From Rugalucina vietnamica (lineage: Eukaryota; Mollusca; Bivalvia; Lucinida; Lucinidae), in the NCBI GenBank assembly GCA_964017185.1, contig OZ024869.1:64060931-64124930 (forward strand): DNA of 64,000 nucleotides, written 5' to 3'. Each line of letters starts with the position of its first letter. Position 1 is the first letter of the stretch. Positions 54,498-64,000 of this stretch are shown here, in pieces. The notes beneath the pieces are model-generated. The model did no database searches, was not told where the DNA came from, and saw only the letters and a program-made list of their open reading frames with translations. The position numbers and the translations under genes are program-made.

Positions 54498-56365
54498 GGT
54501 GGAACACCGGTAAAAAATATCACTCCGCCGTACCTTCCACCGGTAAAAAATATCACTCCGCCGTACCCCCACGAAAATAGTGCATTAAAAATTTTCATCC
54601 ACACATGTTTGATGCTGAATAGTGAGAACATTTCCTACATTCTGTATAAGATCTCGCATTTAATACAAAGTATCGCCATAATACAACATGTTAGTGCACA
54701 AATCACCATGCCAAAACGGACTATATCTCATCGGAGGCTTCTGTTTATACACTACCCCCTACTAAAATCCGGACCATTCTAGAGTGTAAAATCCACCCAT
54801 AGGTATATTGCAAAATGGATTACCGGAAAATCGAGATGGTCAACCCCTCTAGGTAGTGGCACCTTTGGGTAGGGGTGTGGCTGGGCTATCAAGTTAGAGA
54901 AGACCTTTTGGTGGTGCAATGTTGGGTACCAGCTGGGAGTGTCACAAAGTGAGGGAATTTGCATTGCGGCCTATGGGAGATTTTTTACTGGTGTTGGACC
55001 TTAGAAGCCGAATGTCGAAATTTTTACTTTTGGCATAGTCAGTCGTTACTTAGTGGTATACTCTTCGTATCTGGCTCAAACTTAGATTTTGACAAAAATT
55101 TCAAACTTTTATCAATTTTAGAAAAATTTAATTGAAATTTAAATTTTTGAAAATTTGAAAAAATTAAAACCCATTAAAATCCGCTTTCAAATGTGATTTT
55201 AGCCCAGATTTAGATTTAAAACTGGTCTAAACCATGTTATATTGTTGAATTACGCTATTTGCTAGTTTTTAAGACAATCTTTGGCTCAAATGAACATTTT
55301 TTGACAAGTTTTGGCTGAAAATTAATAGCGTTATTCAGAGGGTCATTTCGGTCCCATTTTCTAGTGTTATTGTTATCACTCAGCACTTAGAAGACGTTGT
55401 GGCATAAGCAACAACTGTGGTAAACCTTTGTACTTGCTATGCGCAAGGTCACAGTGAAGGTCAAAGGTCAAGGTCACCCAAGGTCAAAGGTCAAGGACAC
55501 AAAAACTTACAAACAGATCATTTTTGCTCAATTTCTAGGTTGTAAAGTTTTACTCGTGTAGCTATTTGGGGTCAAGGTCACAGTTCATAGGTCAAAGGTC
55601 AAGGTCATTTGAAGGTCAAACATGGTACACCAATATCTTGACATTAATTCTGTAGCATTTTATTGCTTAGGTTTGGTTGTTTTAAACATTTGTTGGGCAT
55701 TATGTATGACCACCATATTTTGATTTTTGGTCAAAATAGCCTGCTTTTATATGGGGGGTACCTAGAATTGAAAGACCCCATGTACCCTCATTTTGTGTTC
55801 TTTCTCAACAAAACACTTATCAAGCATCTTGTATTTTGGGGGAGAGTGTATCGCAAAGAAATTTTCTTGTTCGCGATAAAAATAAATTTCCCTCAAGGTG
55901 GAACACCGGTAAAAAATATCACTCCGCCGTACCCCACGAAAATAGTGCATTTAAAATTTTCATCCACACATGTTTGATACTGAATAGTGAGAACATTTCC
56001 TACATTCTGTATAAGATCTCGCATTTAATACAAAGTATCGCCATAATACAACATGTTAGTGCACAAATCACCATGCCAAAACGGACTATATCTCATCGGA
56101 GGCTTCTGTTTATACACTACCCCCTACTAAAATCCGGACCATTCTAGAGTGTAAAATCCACCCATAGGTATATTGCAAAATGGATTACCGGACAATCGAG
56201 ATGGTCAACCCCTCTAGGTAGTGGCACCTTTGGGTAGGGGTGTGGCTGGGCTATCAAGTTAGAGAAGACCTTTTGGTGGTGCAATGTTGGGTACCAGCTG
56301 GGAGTGTCACAAAGTGAGGGAATTTGCATTGCGGCCTATGGGAGATTTTTTACTGGTGTTGGACC
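54498..56365. mobile_element. Composite element with ~470-500-bp direct terminal repeats
   Basis: Direct repeats 54498-55000 (503 bp) and 55897-56365 (469 bp) are nearly identical; the 34-bp difference is an internal duplication of cggtaaaaaatatcactccg in the left copy. Each repeat begins GGTGGAACACCGGTAAAAAA and ends ttttttactggtgttggacc, i.e. inverted ends. The middle 896 bp has no coding sequence. GTAT occurs immediately outside both outer ends (54494-54497 and 56366-56369) but not at the inner ends. This resembles a TRIM-like unit or two MITEs moved together. Confidence 0.8.
55440..55625 (+). promoter_or_regulatory. Cluster of nuclear-receptor half-sites (AGGTCA direct repeats)
   Basis: Dense AGGTCA/AAGGTCA words: two perfect DR1 arrangements, aggtcaaaggtca (55457 and 55480), a third near 55591, and overlapping tcaaggtca extended half-sites. 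DR1 is a known HNF4/RXR-type site and tcaaggtca an ERR/FTZ-F1-type site. Function here is untested; it lies inside the composite element. Confidence 0.45.
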
Positions 56366-56774
56366 GTATGAATGCGCCTATAAAAGCACAAACAGCACAA
56401 AAATCATGGCAACACAAAACGTTAAACAAACAGATAAAGGAGAGAAGTACAGCTTAGCAATCAATGGGCAGCAATATAAAACAACATTGGGCTTTAACCA
56501 GTTTTACAGGCGCCAAACCTAGCCTATATCTTACAAAAGCAGCGCATTTATACACGTGCATTAACAATATATTTTTTTTGAAATTACAGATCTGGATACA
56601 TATGTACAACTTATTAACATGTATAGTAGAAAGCAGGGTATGTTGCTATTAAATTGAGGTGGTCAGAAGGAATAAAGTGCAGAGGGCTAAGTGAACAGCC
56701 AAATGATATTCGCGTGCTGACATAGTCATGAAACATAAAACACATACTATTTGATTTGAAAAAGTTTGGATAAA

Positions 56775-57286
56775 TGAGCCGCCGCATGGGAAAACAAACC
56801 ATCTGCATAGGCCAAAACAAAGGCGCAGATCATCTTCGCAGTAATGCACAAGTCATTTGTATCCCCGGCTCCCCTGGGGCAGGGCAATAGGGGGGGGGGG
56901 CTTTTAACTTTTCAATTTTTCAAGCCCCAGTAATAATTAAAGTGTTAAAATGCAACTGATAATATCTAATTTGAATGAATTTAACTCTGTATTGGTGGGA
57001 GATTAAAGCCCTGGCACATCCCCGGCACTGCCCGGACTCATCAGAGGTAAAATCCTAGCACTTTAGCCCCTCTGTGTCCCCGCTATAATCGGCCCTAAGG
57101 GGGGGGGGATACAAATGATTGGTGCATAACTGCGAAGCTGATCAGCGCCTTTGTTTCCGCTACACGAATAGTACAATTCCTCTACTTTTTTAATCCAAAA
57201 GCCTCTAGCCATCTTGTGATGTACAGCCCGGTTTGTGCCGGACCTGGTCGGAATGCAAAGTGTTGGTTTTCTTACGCACAGGCTCA
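56775..57286 (+). mobile_element. Family A MITE (copy A16) split by another element
   Basis: TGAGCC to GGCTCA, but the central palindrome is interrupted at 56845-57126. Removing the insert and one TAA restores the gcagtaactgcg dyad seen in other copies. Confidence 0.9.
56845..57126. mobile_element. PIF/Harbinger-like MITE nested in A16
   Basis: 282 bases with TIRs TGCACAAGTCATTTGTATCC and TGCACCAATCATTTGTATCC (two differences over 22 bases), flanked by TAA at 56842-56844 and 57127-57129. A 3-bp TAA duplication is typical of PIF/Harbinger elements. G-runs lie inside both ends. Confidence 0.88.
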
Positions 57287-58120
57287 ATAGTGAACCGCTA
57301 CTACGTACCCCATTGGAACGGCTTGTCGTTTACTTTTTTCTTTCTTACATAATTTCGGGCGATGAAATTTCCCCTGGACTTTAGCATCGGTTTGGTTGAT
57401 GGGTTACCCAAAGTTCTGTCGTTTTTGAATATTCTAGTTTCATGAGCAGAATCCAATTAACGGTTCTAGTTCAAACATTTCAACTTTAATTAGCAAACTG
57501 TGTTCAAAGGACTTGTTAAATAAAAGGCCCTTTATATCCAGTTGCAGCAACGGTTATTCATTTAAAACGGTTCTATTTGTCCCCGCGTAATAATATGTTG
57601 CTCACGCGGTGAGAGTAAATATTTGCCGGAAATTATCGAAACGGTTTTTGTTACGCGTCGCCTAAGGAAATCTTCAGATAATGAGGAACATTCCAATCGT
57701 TTCTTTGCTTATGTATCGATTAAAATTCTAAGTAAACAATGTTTGTGTCTTGTCGTGAGAAACACTGCTGATCACTGCCTGTTGCATATATTCTTATATG
57801 TGGCGAAAACAAAAATAATAATGAAAGCGGCGAGCCTACGTCATGGCCATCTTCTGGCTTGTAACTCTAGGCAATCATTTGACTCACATGAGCAAATCTC
57901 AAAATAAAATGCTCAGCGAACGTCACGATTTTGATTTTTTCCAAATTTTAGTTGATGACAGCAGCAACAAATTACATGTACAGCGATTGCAATAGAATTT
58001 TAACTATTTTTATCCTCAACTTTTGCCGCCTGTACATGTATCAACAATTCAGATGCAGACCGCCTACGCCTTCCGCAAGGTCATGCTGTACATTACGATC
58101 CCTTGAAAGTACATTACATT
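57287..58120. other. Intergenic, nothing recognised
   Basis: An open frame at 57623-57907 has no recognisable domain or splice context. Confidence 0.5.
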
Positions 58121-58392
58121 ACGAAAACTTGCCCATGCAATATAAGGAGATTTTCTAAGTTGTAAAAATTGAAAAAAATCAGTAGAAAACTTTAGATATT
58201 TTTCTTATTTTTGCTCAAAACATAGATTGTGGGTACACGTGGGTACTCAGCGAGGCGGTTCTAACGAGTACCCACAATCTATGTTTTGGAGCAAAAATAA
58301 GAAAAATAGGTATACCCCTGCATACCCCAGTTTTTCTATATAAAAGTGGAGTTTAAGAGGGTATACATTGCACGGACATGTTTTCCTGATGA
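58121..58392 (-). mobile_element. Family C hairpin MITE (copy C5), most complete
   Basis: Left terminus cattacgaaaacttgcccat; core tagattgtgggtacacg..ctaacgagtacccacaatct; then gcaaaaataagaaaaatagg, tataccc and right terminus acggacatgttttcctgatg. A useful reference copy for the family. Confidence 0.88.
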
Positions 58393-59136
58393 ATAAGTAA
58401 AATGCCTTAATTCTTTGAGGCATTCTTAAAATATGAATAAAAATAGTGAACTTCATTTTAATCTAAGAGAATGGTAGCAAATTAAGGCAATTGTCAACCT
58501 CTTGCTTACGGGGGCGAGCCGTCCACTAGGGATAAGCATTTATTCAGGAAACAAAGACTACATCTTTATAGCTAATTAGAGACTGGCTGCATCCATCTGT
58601 ACCGTAAAGGGCCAACATGGACCCCTATGGTCAGATGAACAATCATAATTGCAAATTACTGGGCAAAAGACATGATTATCGTCACAATTCTAGCTGCCGA
58701 ATTGGGTGTAAATTACACCGCTTTGAGTCGGGTCAAAATTGTTGACCTTTGCCCCCGGCACGAATGACCCCTGGCCCTTGTCTTGTTAGGAGCTTATTAT
58801 CTGTCAAGAACATGTCAGACGAGTTTTAACGGATTTTCAGAAATTAGATGGCTGTCTTTGATTGATCAAGCTGTGATGGCCCCAAAAGCATCGATGATTC
58901 AAAAGTTGCAAGAAACATATTTTTTTCGGATGTAACAATGCAATATTTATCGCATTCCTGACTCATTTGAGTATCCGGTGTATATGACGTATGATTTTAG
59001 TGTGTCTTGGCGGTGAAGGGTGTGTAGGGTGGTGTTATCTGGAAAAAACAGGGTTTAATTTAACAAAGAACAGTAACGTACGAATAGAAGATCCACGAAT
59101 CAATGCAATTAAATTTACAATCAGGCGGGAAAGAAA
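58393..59136. other. Intergenic, nothing recognised
   Basis: No gene, hairpin or repeat recognised. Confidence 0.5.
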
Positions 59137-59238
59137 TGAGCCGCCTCATGAGAAAACCAACAATATGGTTACCGCGAAGCTGATCTGCGGCTTTGTTTTC
59201 GTCTATGCAAATTGTTGATTTTCTCATGAGGCGGCTCA
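59137..59238. mobile_element. Minimal family A MITE (copy A17)
   Basis: Only 102 bases: perfect termini TGAGCCGCCTCATGAGAAAA and their complement, plus a short piece of one palindrome arm (accgcgaagctgatctgcgg). AA flanks both ends. It shows what survives large internal deletion. Confidence 0.9.
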
Positions 59239-60097
59239 AACGTTAATACAACACAAAACGTTCCCTTGAGGAACAATATGACCAACTGTTCTTTGCGCGG
59301 CTTCCTCTGTCTGACAAGCAGGCGAATTCTATTCATACTGGTAATAAACACTATGGCTATTTGATTCCCAGTGTCACTAGGCGCGATTGTCCACCGATGA
59401 CGGTTGTATCGTATGGAATAGTATCGAGATAAATAATCTGATACCTTGTAACTTCAACTTCTACTTAACTATAGTATACATCTCTTTTAAAAACAGAACA
59501 AAAATTAAAACGCTGTAGCTCTATATGTTTTTACCACGAATTTCTACCGCTTATTACTTTTCACTGTAATAATAAATTATTACATAACATATAAAAGTTT
59601 CATTCTTTTGCTTATAACTTGTATATAACCTCATTCCCTTCAATGCGAACAGAGCAAAGCAAAACCCATTTTAACAAGCAAAGGGTCCCAAAATGACTAT
59701 GTCAAATCAGTAGTACGTTTAACCAAACTCTCTTACAATGATCAGCCGTGATCTCTGCTTACCTGCTTACATGTACTATTGGCATGGCCCTTTAAGTGAC
59801 TCTTACCGTTGTTAAAATATTTGTTGCACGGTTTTGTTTGTTTGGCAGAAAACGAATTTAAGACAGATTATTGCCACAGAATGAAATCCTCATGTGGGTG
59901 TGAAATGTTTTACAGTAAATTGAAAAATGACCAAAATTCGTTGGTAAAATATATGTGTAGCGTTTTCACTTTTGTTTGGTACGTCTCTTGACGATCTTAG
60001 CATGTTATTGTTTTCATGGAGGTGTCTCTTTCTGTCGTAGCCAGTTTTTAGAAGGCGTGGTAAAAATGAAAGATGTGAACTGAAACCATTATTTTTT
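59239..60097. other. Intergenic, nothing recognised
   Basis: No supported coding or repeat structure. Confidence 0.5.
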
Positions 60098-60309
60098 TGA
60101 GCCGCAACCGAGAAAACCGGTCTCCGGGGTTTCCGATCTGGTCTGACACAAACCGGTCTGTGCAGTCACAGACGCAGGCAAGAAGCTTGAAATTTTGGAT
60201 TTAAGAAGAAGAAGAAGGATAGAACAATTCGGGAAGCGAAAACGCAGGCGCTGATCTGCGCCTTTGTTTTCGCACATGCAAAAGTTCGGTTTTCTCACGA
60301 TGCGGCTCA
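60098..60309 (-). mobile_element. Family A MITE (copy A18)
   Basis: TGAGCC to GGCTCA with gacacaaaccggtctgtgca, ggcgctgatctgcgcctttg and a shortened palindrome. Confidence 0.88.
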
Positions 60310-60631
60310 TATCAATAATCTATTGGTGTGACCTGCTACGTGCACAGAAATAAAGAATAATAACAATGGCATGTAGTTTTACAAAATATCAATGCGGTTT
60401 ATATCCCCTTTATCTTTCTTTTGTTAAAATAAATTGCGTCTATGTGATAGTTTATATAGTAAAGGACAGACGCACGCACACAGGGTGTCTACTAATAAAT
60501 CTCGCTCAAATGAGCTGAAAATGAGTCTTGCAAACATGTGATACATATAAAGCATTGTTTAAAATCATGATAACCGCTGTAAACAAAACATATCGACTTA
60601 TTCGCGGTTTGGATGGCAGATGCCTGTAAAT

Positions 60632-60641
<10 letters not shown>

Positions 60642-60708
<67 letters not shown>
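60642..60708. repeat. (CT)n microsatellite preceded by a C-run
   Basis: About 33 CT units after eleven C. Confidence 0.95.
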
Positions 60709-60711
<3 letters not shown>

Positions 60712-61319
60712 ATTGCTTATTTCAAGGGGCGACGTATAAATCACATTATTGCTCGAGAATATCGGGTACATGTCATAATTATATTACTTTATACTTTTTT
60801 GACTATTTTTTCAAATTTCTATAAAGTGCCATAGCCTATTCTGTGCTCGCCATGGACAGCTTCTCTGTATTCAAAACGCACAAAGAGTAAACAGAATTAT
60901 TGAAAAGACAATTGCTTAAATAAATAAATCGCTTCATTAACTTGCAGACAAACGCTTAAGATGTGGGTTGCCAATCTTAACTTAATTTCTGTTTTAACTT
61001 CCTATTTCAATTCGTAGACTTTGGAAGATCATCTATTTTTCACCACACGGAGTACATCGTATTTCTAGCAAGGTCAGTTATCAGACAGAAAATGATTTCC
61101 CAGGACAAGCTGACGGTCGCAAGAGGGAAGTTGGGATGTAATAAACTTGAAAATCTAGGTTACCTTTGCTGCAGTGTCTGCCCTGTCTGCCCTCTAAAAT
61201 CAAATTCAGCAAGTGCACATTCACTTCGCATAAAGATGCATCGAACAACAGACTTAACAGTTTAATATACATCGGCAGTCTGTCAGGCTGCATTTGTACC
61301 GCCAAACGTTAATTTTTAT

Positions 61320-61620
61320 TAGGAGAATCTCAGGAGGGTGGCCAGAAGAAACGCTACAAAGAAACCCCAAAGGGCTCTCTTACCAAATGAGTATTGGGAG
61401 CTATCAAAGTGGCGCTGTCTTGTCTTATCAACAAAGGAGCCGCTCATTTCGAAGAAAAGAGAATCTACATGTATGAAGCTGAAAGAAAGCACAGAGAACG
61501 CAAAAACAAGATCAAATGTACCTCCATCAGATTCTTTGACACTGACTTGCTCTACCCGCAACCGGCAGTTTAGAGCTAGAATTGGCCTAGTCAGGCATTT
61601 AAAACTCACCAACACACATG
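61320..61620 (+). pseudogene. RTE-type retrotransposon 3' coding fragment
   Basis: The stretch GGWPEETLQRNPKG in one frame and SKWRCLVLSTKEPL, then SLTLTCSTRNRQFRARIGLV and RHLKLTNTHE in another, match the C-terminal tail widely seen in animal endonuclease-RT elements (a K/R-rich linker before a C..C..FRARIGL-SHLRTH zinc finger). One Cys of the finger is missing and at least one frameshift is present. Confidence 0.7.
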
Positions 61621-61700
61621 AACGTCTAATATTTCAAGTGATACAGATGGTCATTTTCACTTCTGAGAGACGAATGTAGCCTTTGTAGCGCAACAATATA

Positions 61701-61938
61701 TGAGCCGCCGCATAGGAAAACCAACAATCTGCCCAGGCGAAAACAAAGGCACAGACCAGCTTCGCGGTTACCGCGAAGCTGATCAGCGCCTTTGTTTTCG
61801 CTACATGGATAGTAGGATCCCTTTTCTACTTAAAAGCAAAAGTTCAAGCTTCTAGCCTGCTTATCTGTGACTGTACAGGGTGGTTTGTGTCAGACCTGGT
61901 CAGAACCTAAATTGTTGGTTTTCTCACGCACAGGCTCA
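61701..61938 (+). mobile_element. Family A MITE (copy A19, full length)
   Basis: 238 bases, TGAGCCGCCGCATAGGAAAA to CACAGGCTCA, TA on both sides, perfect central dyad agcttcgcggttaccgcgaa. Confidence 0.92.
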
Positions 61939-63705
61939 TATGTAATGAAGCAAACAAAAAGAAATAGAATTCAGTCTTCCATGACCTCTCAGATCAGAAC
62001 AACGGAGAACATTCAAGTGCCTGTATGAATTCCTGTTCTGTCTTGGGCTTTGCGCGGCGTTAACACAGGCCAAATTTCTGAAGAAAGGAAATAAGGACCC
62101 ACAGCTTCTCGTAGAACTGCTTGACTTCGGCGCTCTATTTGTTTGATTTGTGGTTTAGCGTCGCAGTCAACAGTTTTGGTCATGTCGGGATGTAGCCTCC
62201 ATTTACCCAAGATAAGGGTTTCATGACACCAGAAATTTATTTGAAGAGATCGCCACCCAAGACAACTGGCTTATGTATGGATGATTTGACTTGAACCACT
62301 TTTCCTGTTCAGGCTCAGACCTGAGCGGTTAACCAGTAATCAGACGGCCAGTCAGTTGATTAAAACCACAAGCAGCCCCACGGCCTCAATGAGCGGGAGC
62401 CCATATTCCTACTTAAACACAGTTGCAAGATTTGGGACACTGTAAGTACGAAAAACACAATAAAAATCTTGAAAGTGTCACACCACTGCCGTCGACCTAG
62501 CAAGAAGTATAGTTTGGTTTTAGTGCGAATAAATTGTGTCATGGTCTATGGAAGGATATGATCCTGGAGCCAGATTATTTGTACAGTGCTACTTGACCAA
62601 AATAGAGAAAGACATATATCCCAACCACTTTCCCATTTTTAATGGGACATCCAGTGACATTAACGACGAGACCTTAAATGACCACGGTACTACACAGTAC
62701 ACCACATACATATAACTGTCATTCCGTGTGCATTAAAGAGTTCGTGTAGGTAATGTAAAAAGCCAACCATGTCAGTGTCAGACATTTGGCACCGCAGACG
62801 AGAATTATTGAGCATTATATGAATGCAAGAAGATAGAGACTGTCTCTTAATATAATTATAGACAGCCATGTTTGACCACGAGTTAATTGTCCTTTAGTAC
62901 AATTGCTATGTAAATAAATGATGGTGTTCTCTGTCAGACAATAGATACAACACACAAACAGTTTACGAAGGATCTGCGATGAGAACCGTTGCTTGTAAAG
63001 AAGGCATGGGTAAAGTACAGAGCTTAGCCTAGTACTATGCATTTTTTCTTTCAAAATAATATTCATAAATTTTCACAACTGCTTTAAATTTGCTATATTG
63101 TCATCTGTGTCACGAATGCGCTATTCCTACTTATACGTTTAGATGAGCTTTTGTGGTCCATGGGGCCTGTGGTTTGTCATGCTACATATGTATTATCAAT
63201 GACGTTACCGATGATAGTTAGAACTGTTTATGTTTGCATATCGTTATACAAATGCTTCAGAAAAATGATACTTTGTTTGATTACAGTATCCTATTAATTA
63301 ATGTCTCCAATCGGGACAGTTGCTGAAAAAAGCTGCTGAATCATATGTGCATCCGGGATACATGACAAAGGCACAAAAATCAAGCAAAAATCAGCTGTTA
63401 GTTTCCTAAATTGTTGGTAACGAATATAGCGAAGACACCAGCTTATATTAGCTGACACACTGGCCGTTGTCTCGTGGTATGACTAAATTTATCTGTTCAG
63501 TTCGATTAGTAGCAATTAATTTTAATTAATTTTAGGTAAACATAAGAATACTTCTTGGAAACGAAAGTAGTATAAAATATTTTTTAGCTGTAGCCTAGTT
63601 TAGTTAAGGCGCCATGTCGTGTACTTGTAACTCAGACGTTTAAAATACATTAATACCATGGCTGAAAATGACGTCCGTAAAATTTAATGCACAATAGTTA
63701 AAACA
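61939..63705. other. Intergenic, upstream of the PAN-like gene
   Basis: No recognisable gene or repeat was found; short open frames only. Confidence 0.5.
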
Positions 63706-64000
63706 ATGATGTCTAATTTTAAATTTGCATACATGTGTTTGCTAACACTCGTATCTCTGTGCAATGGGGAAAATTGTCAAGCCAACTACAGAATTACCCC
63801 TACCTGTGCAGCACAGTATTATGGAACAATTTCGAGCAGATATCTGGGAATACGCAGTGTAACCGAGTGTGCAACTATCTGCAATAATGAGGAATCATGT
63901 CGCTCAGTTATCTACAATTATAAAACAGAAAAATGTCGGACATATTCATTTCACTTGGACAATCTGACAAATAACTGCACAGAGATGGTAAAATATGTTG
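63706..64000 (+). CDS. Secreted cysteine-rich PAN/apple-like protein, 5' part
   Basis: 98 codons from the ATG at 63706 (a second ATG follows at once) to the window edge. It has a leader (FKFAYMCLLTLVSLCNGENC), then a Cys pattern typical of PAN/apple modules: TECATICNNEESCRSVIYNY, KTEKCRTYSFHLDN, NNCTEM. Such domains occur in many extracellular molluscan proteins and in lectin or fucolectin-type receptors. The 3' part lies outside the window, so architecture and function are unknown. This could be exon 1 plus a read-through, but no earlier donor is compelling. Confidence 0.65.
   Translation, partial: MMSNFKFAYMCLLTLVSLCNGENCQANYRITPTCAAQYYGTISSRYLGIRSVTECATICNNEESCRSVIYNYKTEKCRTYSFHLDNLTNNCTEMVKYV

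Noticed and set aside
54498-56365. Classical LTR retrotransposon
   Set aside because: No TG..CA ends, primer binding site, gag or pol were seen; kept as a composite/TRIM-like element instead.
57623-57907. 94-codon plus-strand open frame
   Set aside because: No recognisable motif, no signal peptide, and composition like surrounding intergenic DNA.
60613-60834. Ser-Leu repeat open frame
   Set aside because: Pure (CT)n microsatellite translation.

Overview
The window looks like a piece of an animal nuclear genome, most probably a bivalve mollusc. The evidence is AT-rich DNA, small exons with GT..AG introns, three confidently recognised metazoan genes (SUGCT, KLHL10 and PTF1A orthologues) plus a TGF-beta-family prodomain, and an extreme load of short palindromic DNA-transposon-like repeats of a kind common in bivalves. 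The species cannot be fixed from the sequence alone. No CRISPR array, operon or prokaryotic feature is present.

Layout. 1-9.4 kb (+): the last seven coding exons of SUGCT, interrupted by a ~146-bp satellite array (680-2250) and many MITEs. 9.4-15.1 kb: repeats. 15.1-23.5 kb (-): signal peptide and prodomain exons of a TGF-beta superfamily ligand, convergent with SUGCT; I could not find its mature cystine-knot exon. 24-31 kb: intergenic, repeats and long hairpins. 31.4-37.3 kb (-): a complete six-exon KLHL10 orthologue, 605 codons. 38.0-39.1 kb: a minisatellite array that inverts at its midpoint. 41.7-42.5 kb: a CpG-dense element with terminal inverted repeats. 46.1-47.2 kb (+): a two-exon PTF1A orthologue. 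48.9-52.6 kb (-): a frameshifted CR1/Jockey-like non-LTR retrotransposon with a 2A-like motif. 54.5-56.4 kb: a composite element with ~470-bp direct terminal repeats. 56.4-63.7 kb: MITEs, an RTE-like 3' fragment and low-complexity DNA. 63.7 kb to the end (+): the start of a secreted PAN/apple-like protein, cut by the window edge.

The genes are functionally unrelated neighbours: mitochondrial glutarate metabolism, a growth-factor precursor, a germline CUL3 adaptor, a pancreas/neuronal bHLH factor and a secreted cysteine-rich protein. The common theme is repeat biology. At least six families of hairpin-forming short elements (called A to G here) are present, family A alone in about 19 copies. 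Their ends fall repeatedly within 5-50 bases of splice sites, and in places they appear to supply intronic splice-site sequence. All exon boundaries were read by eye from splice consensus, reading phase and remembered family sequence; no alignment was run.
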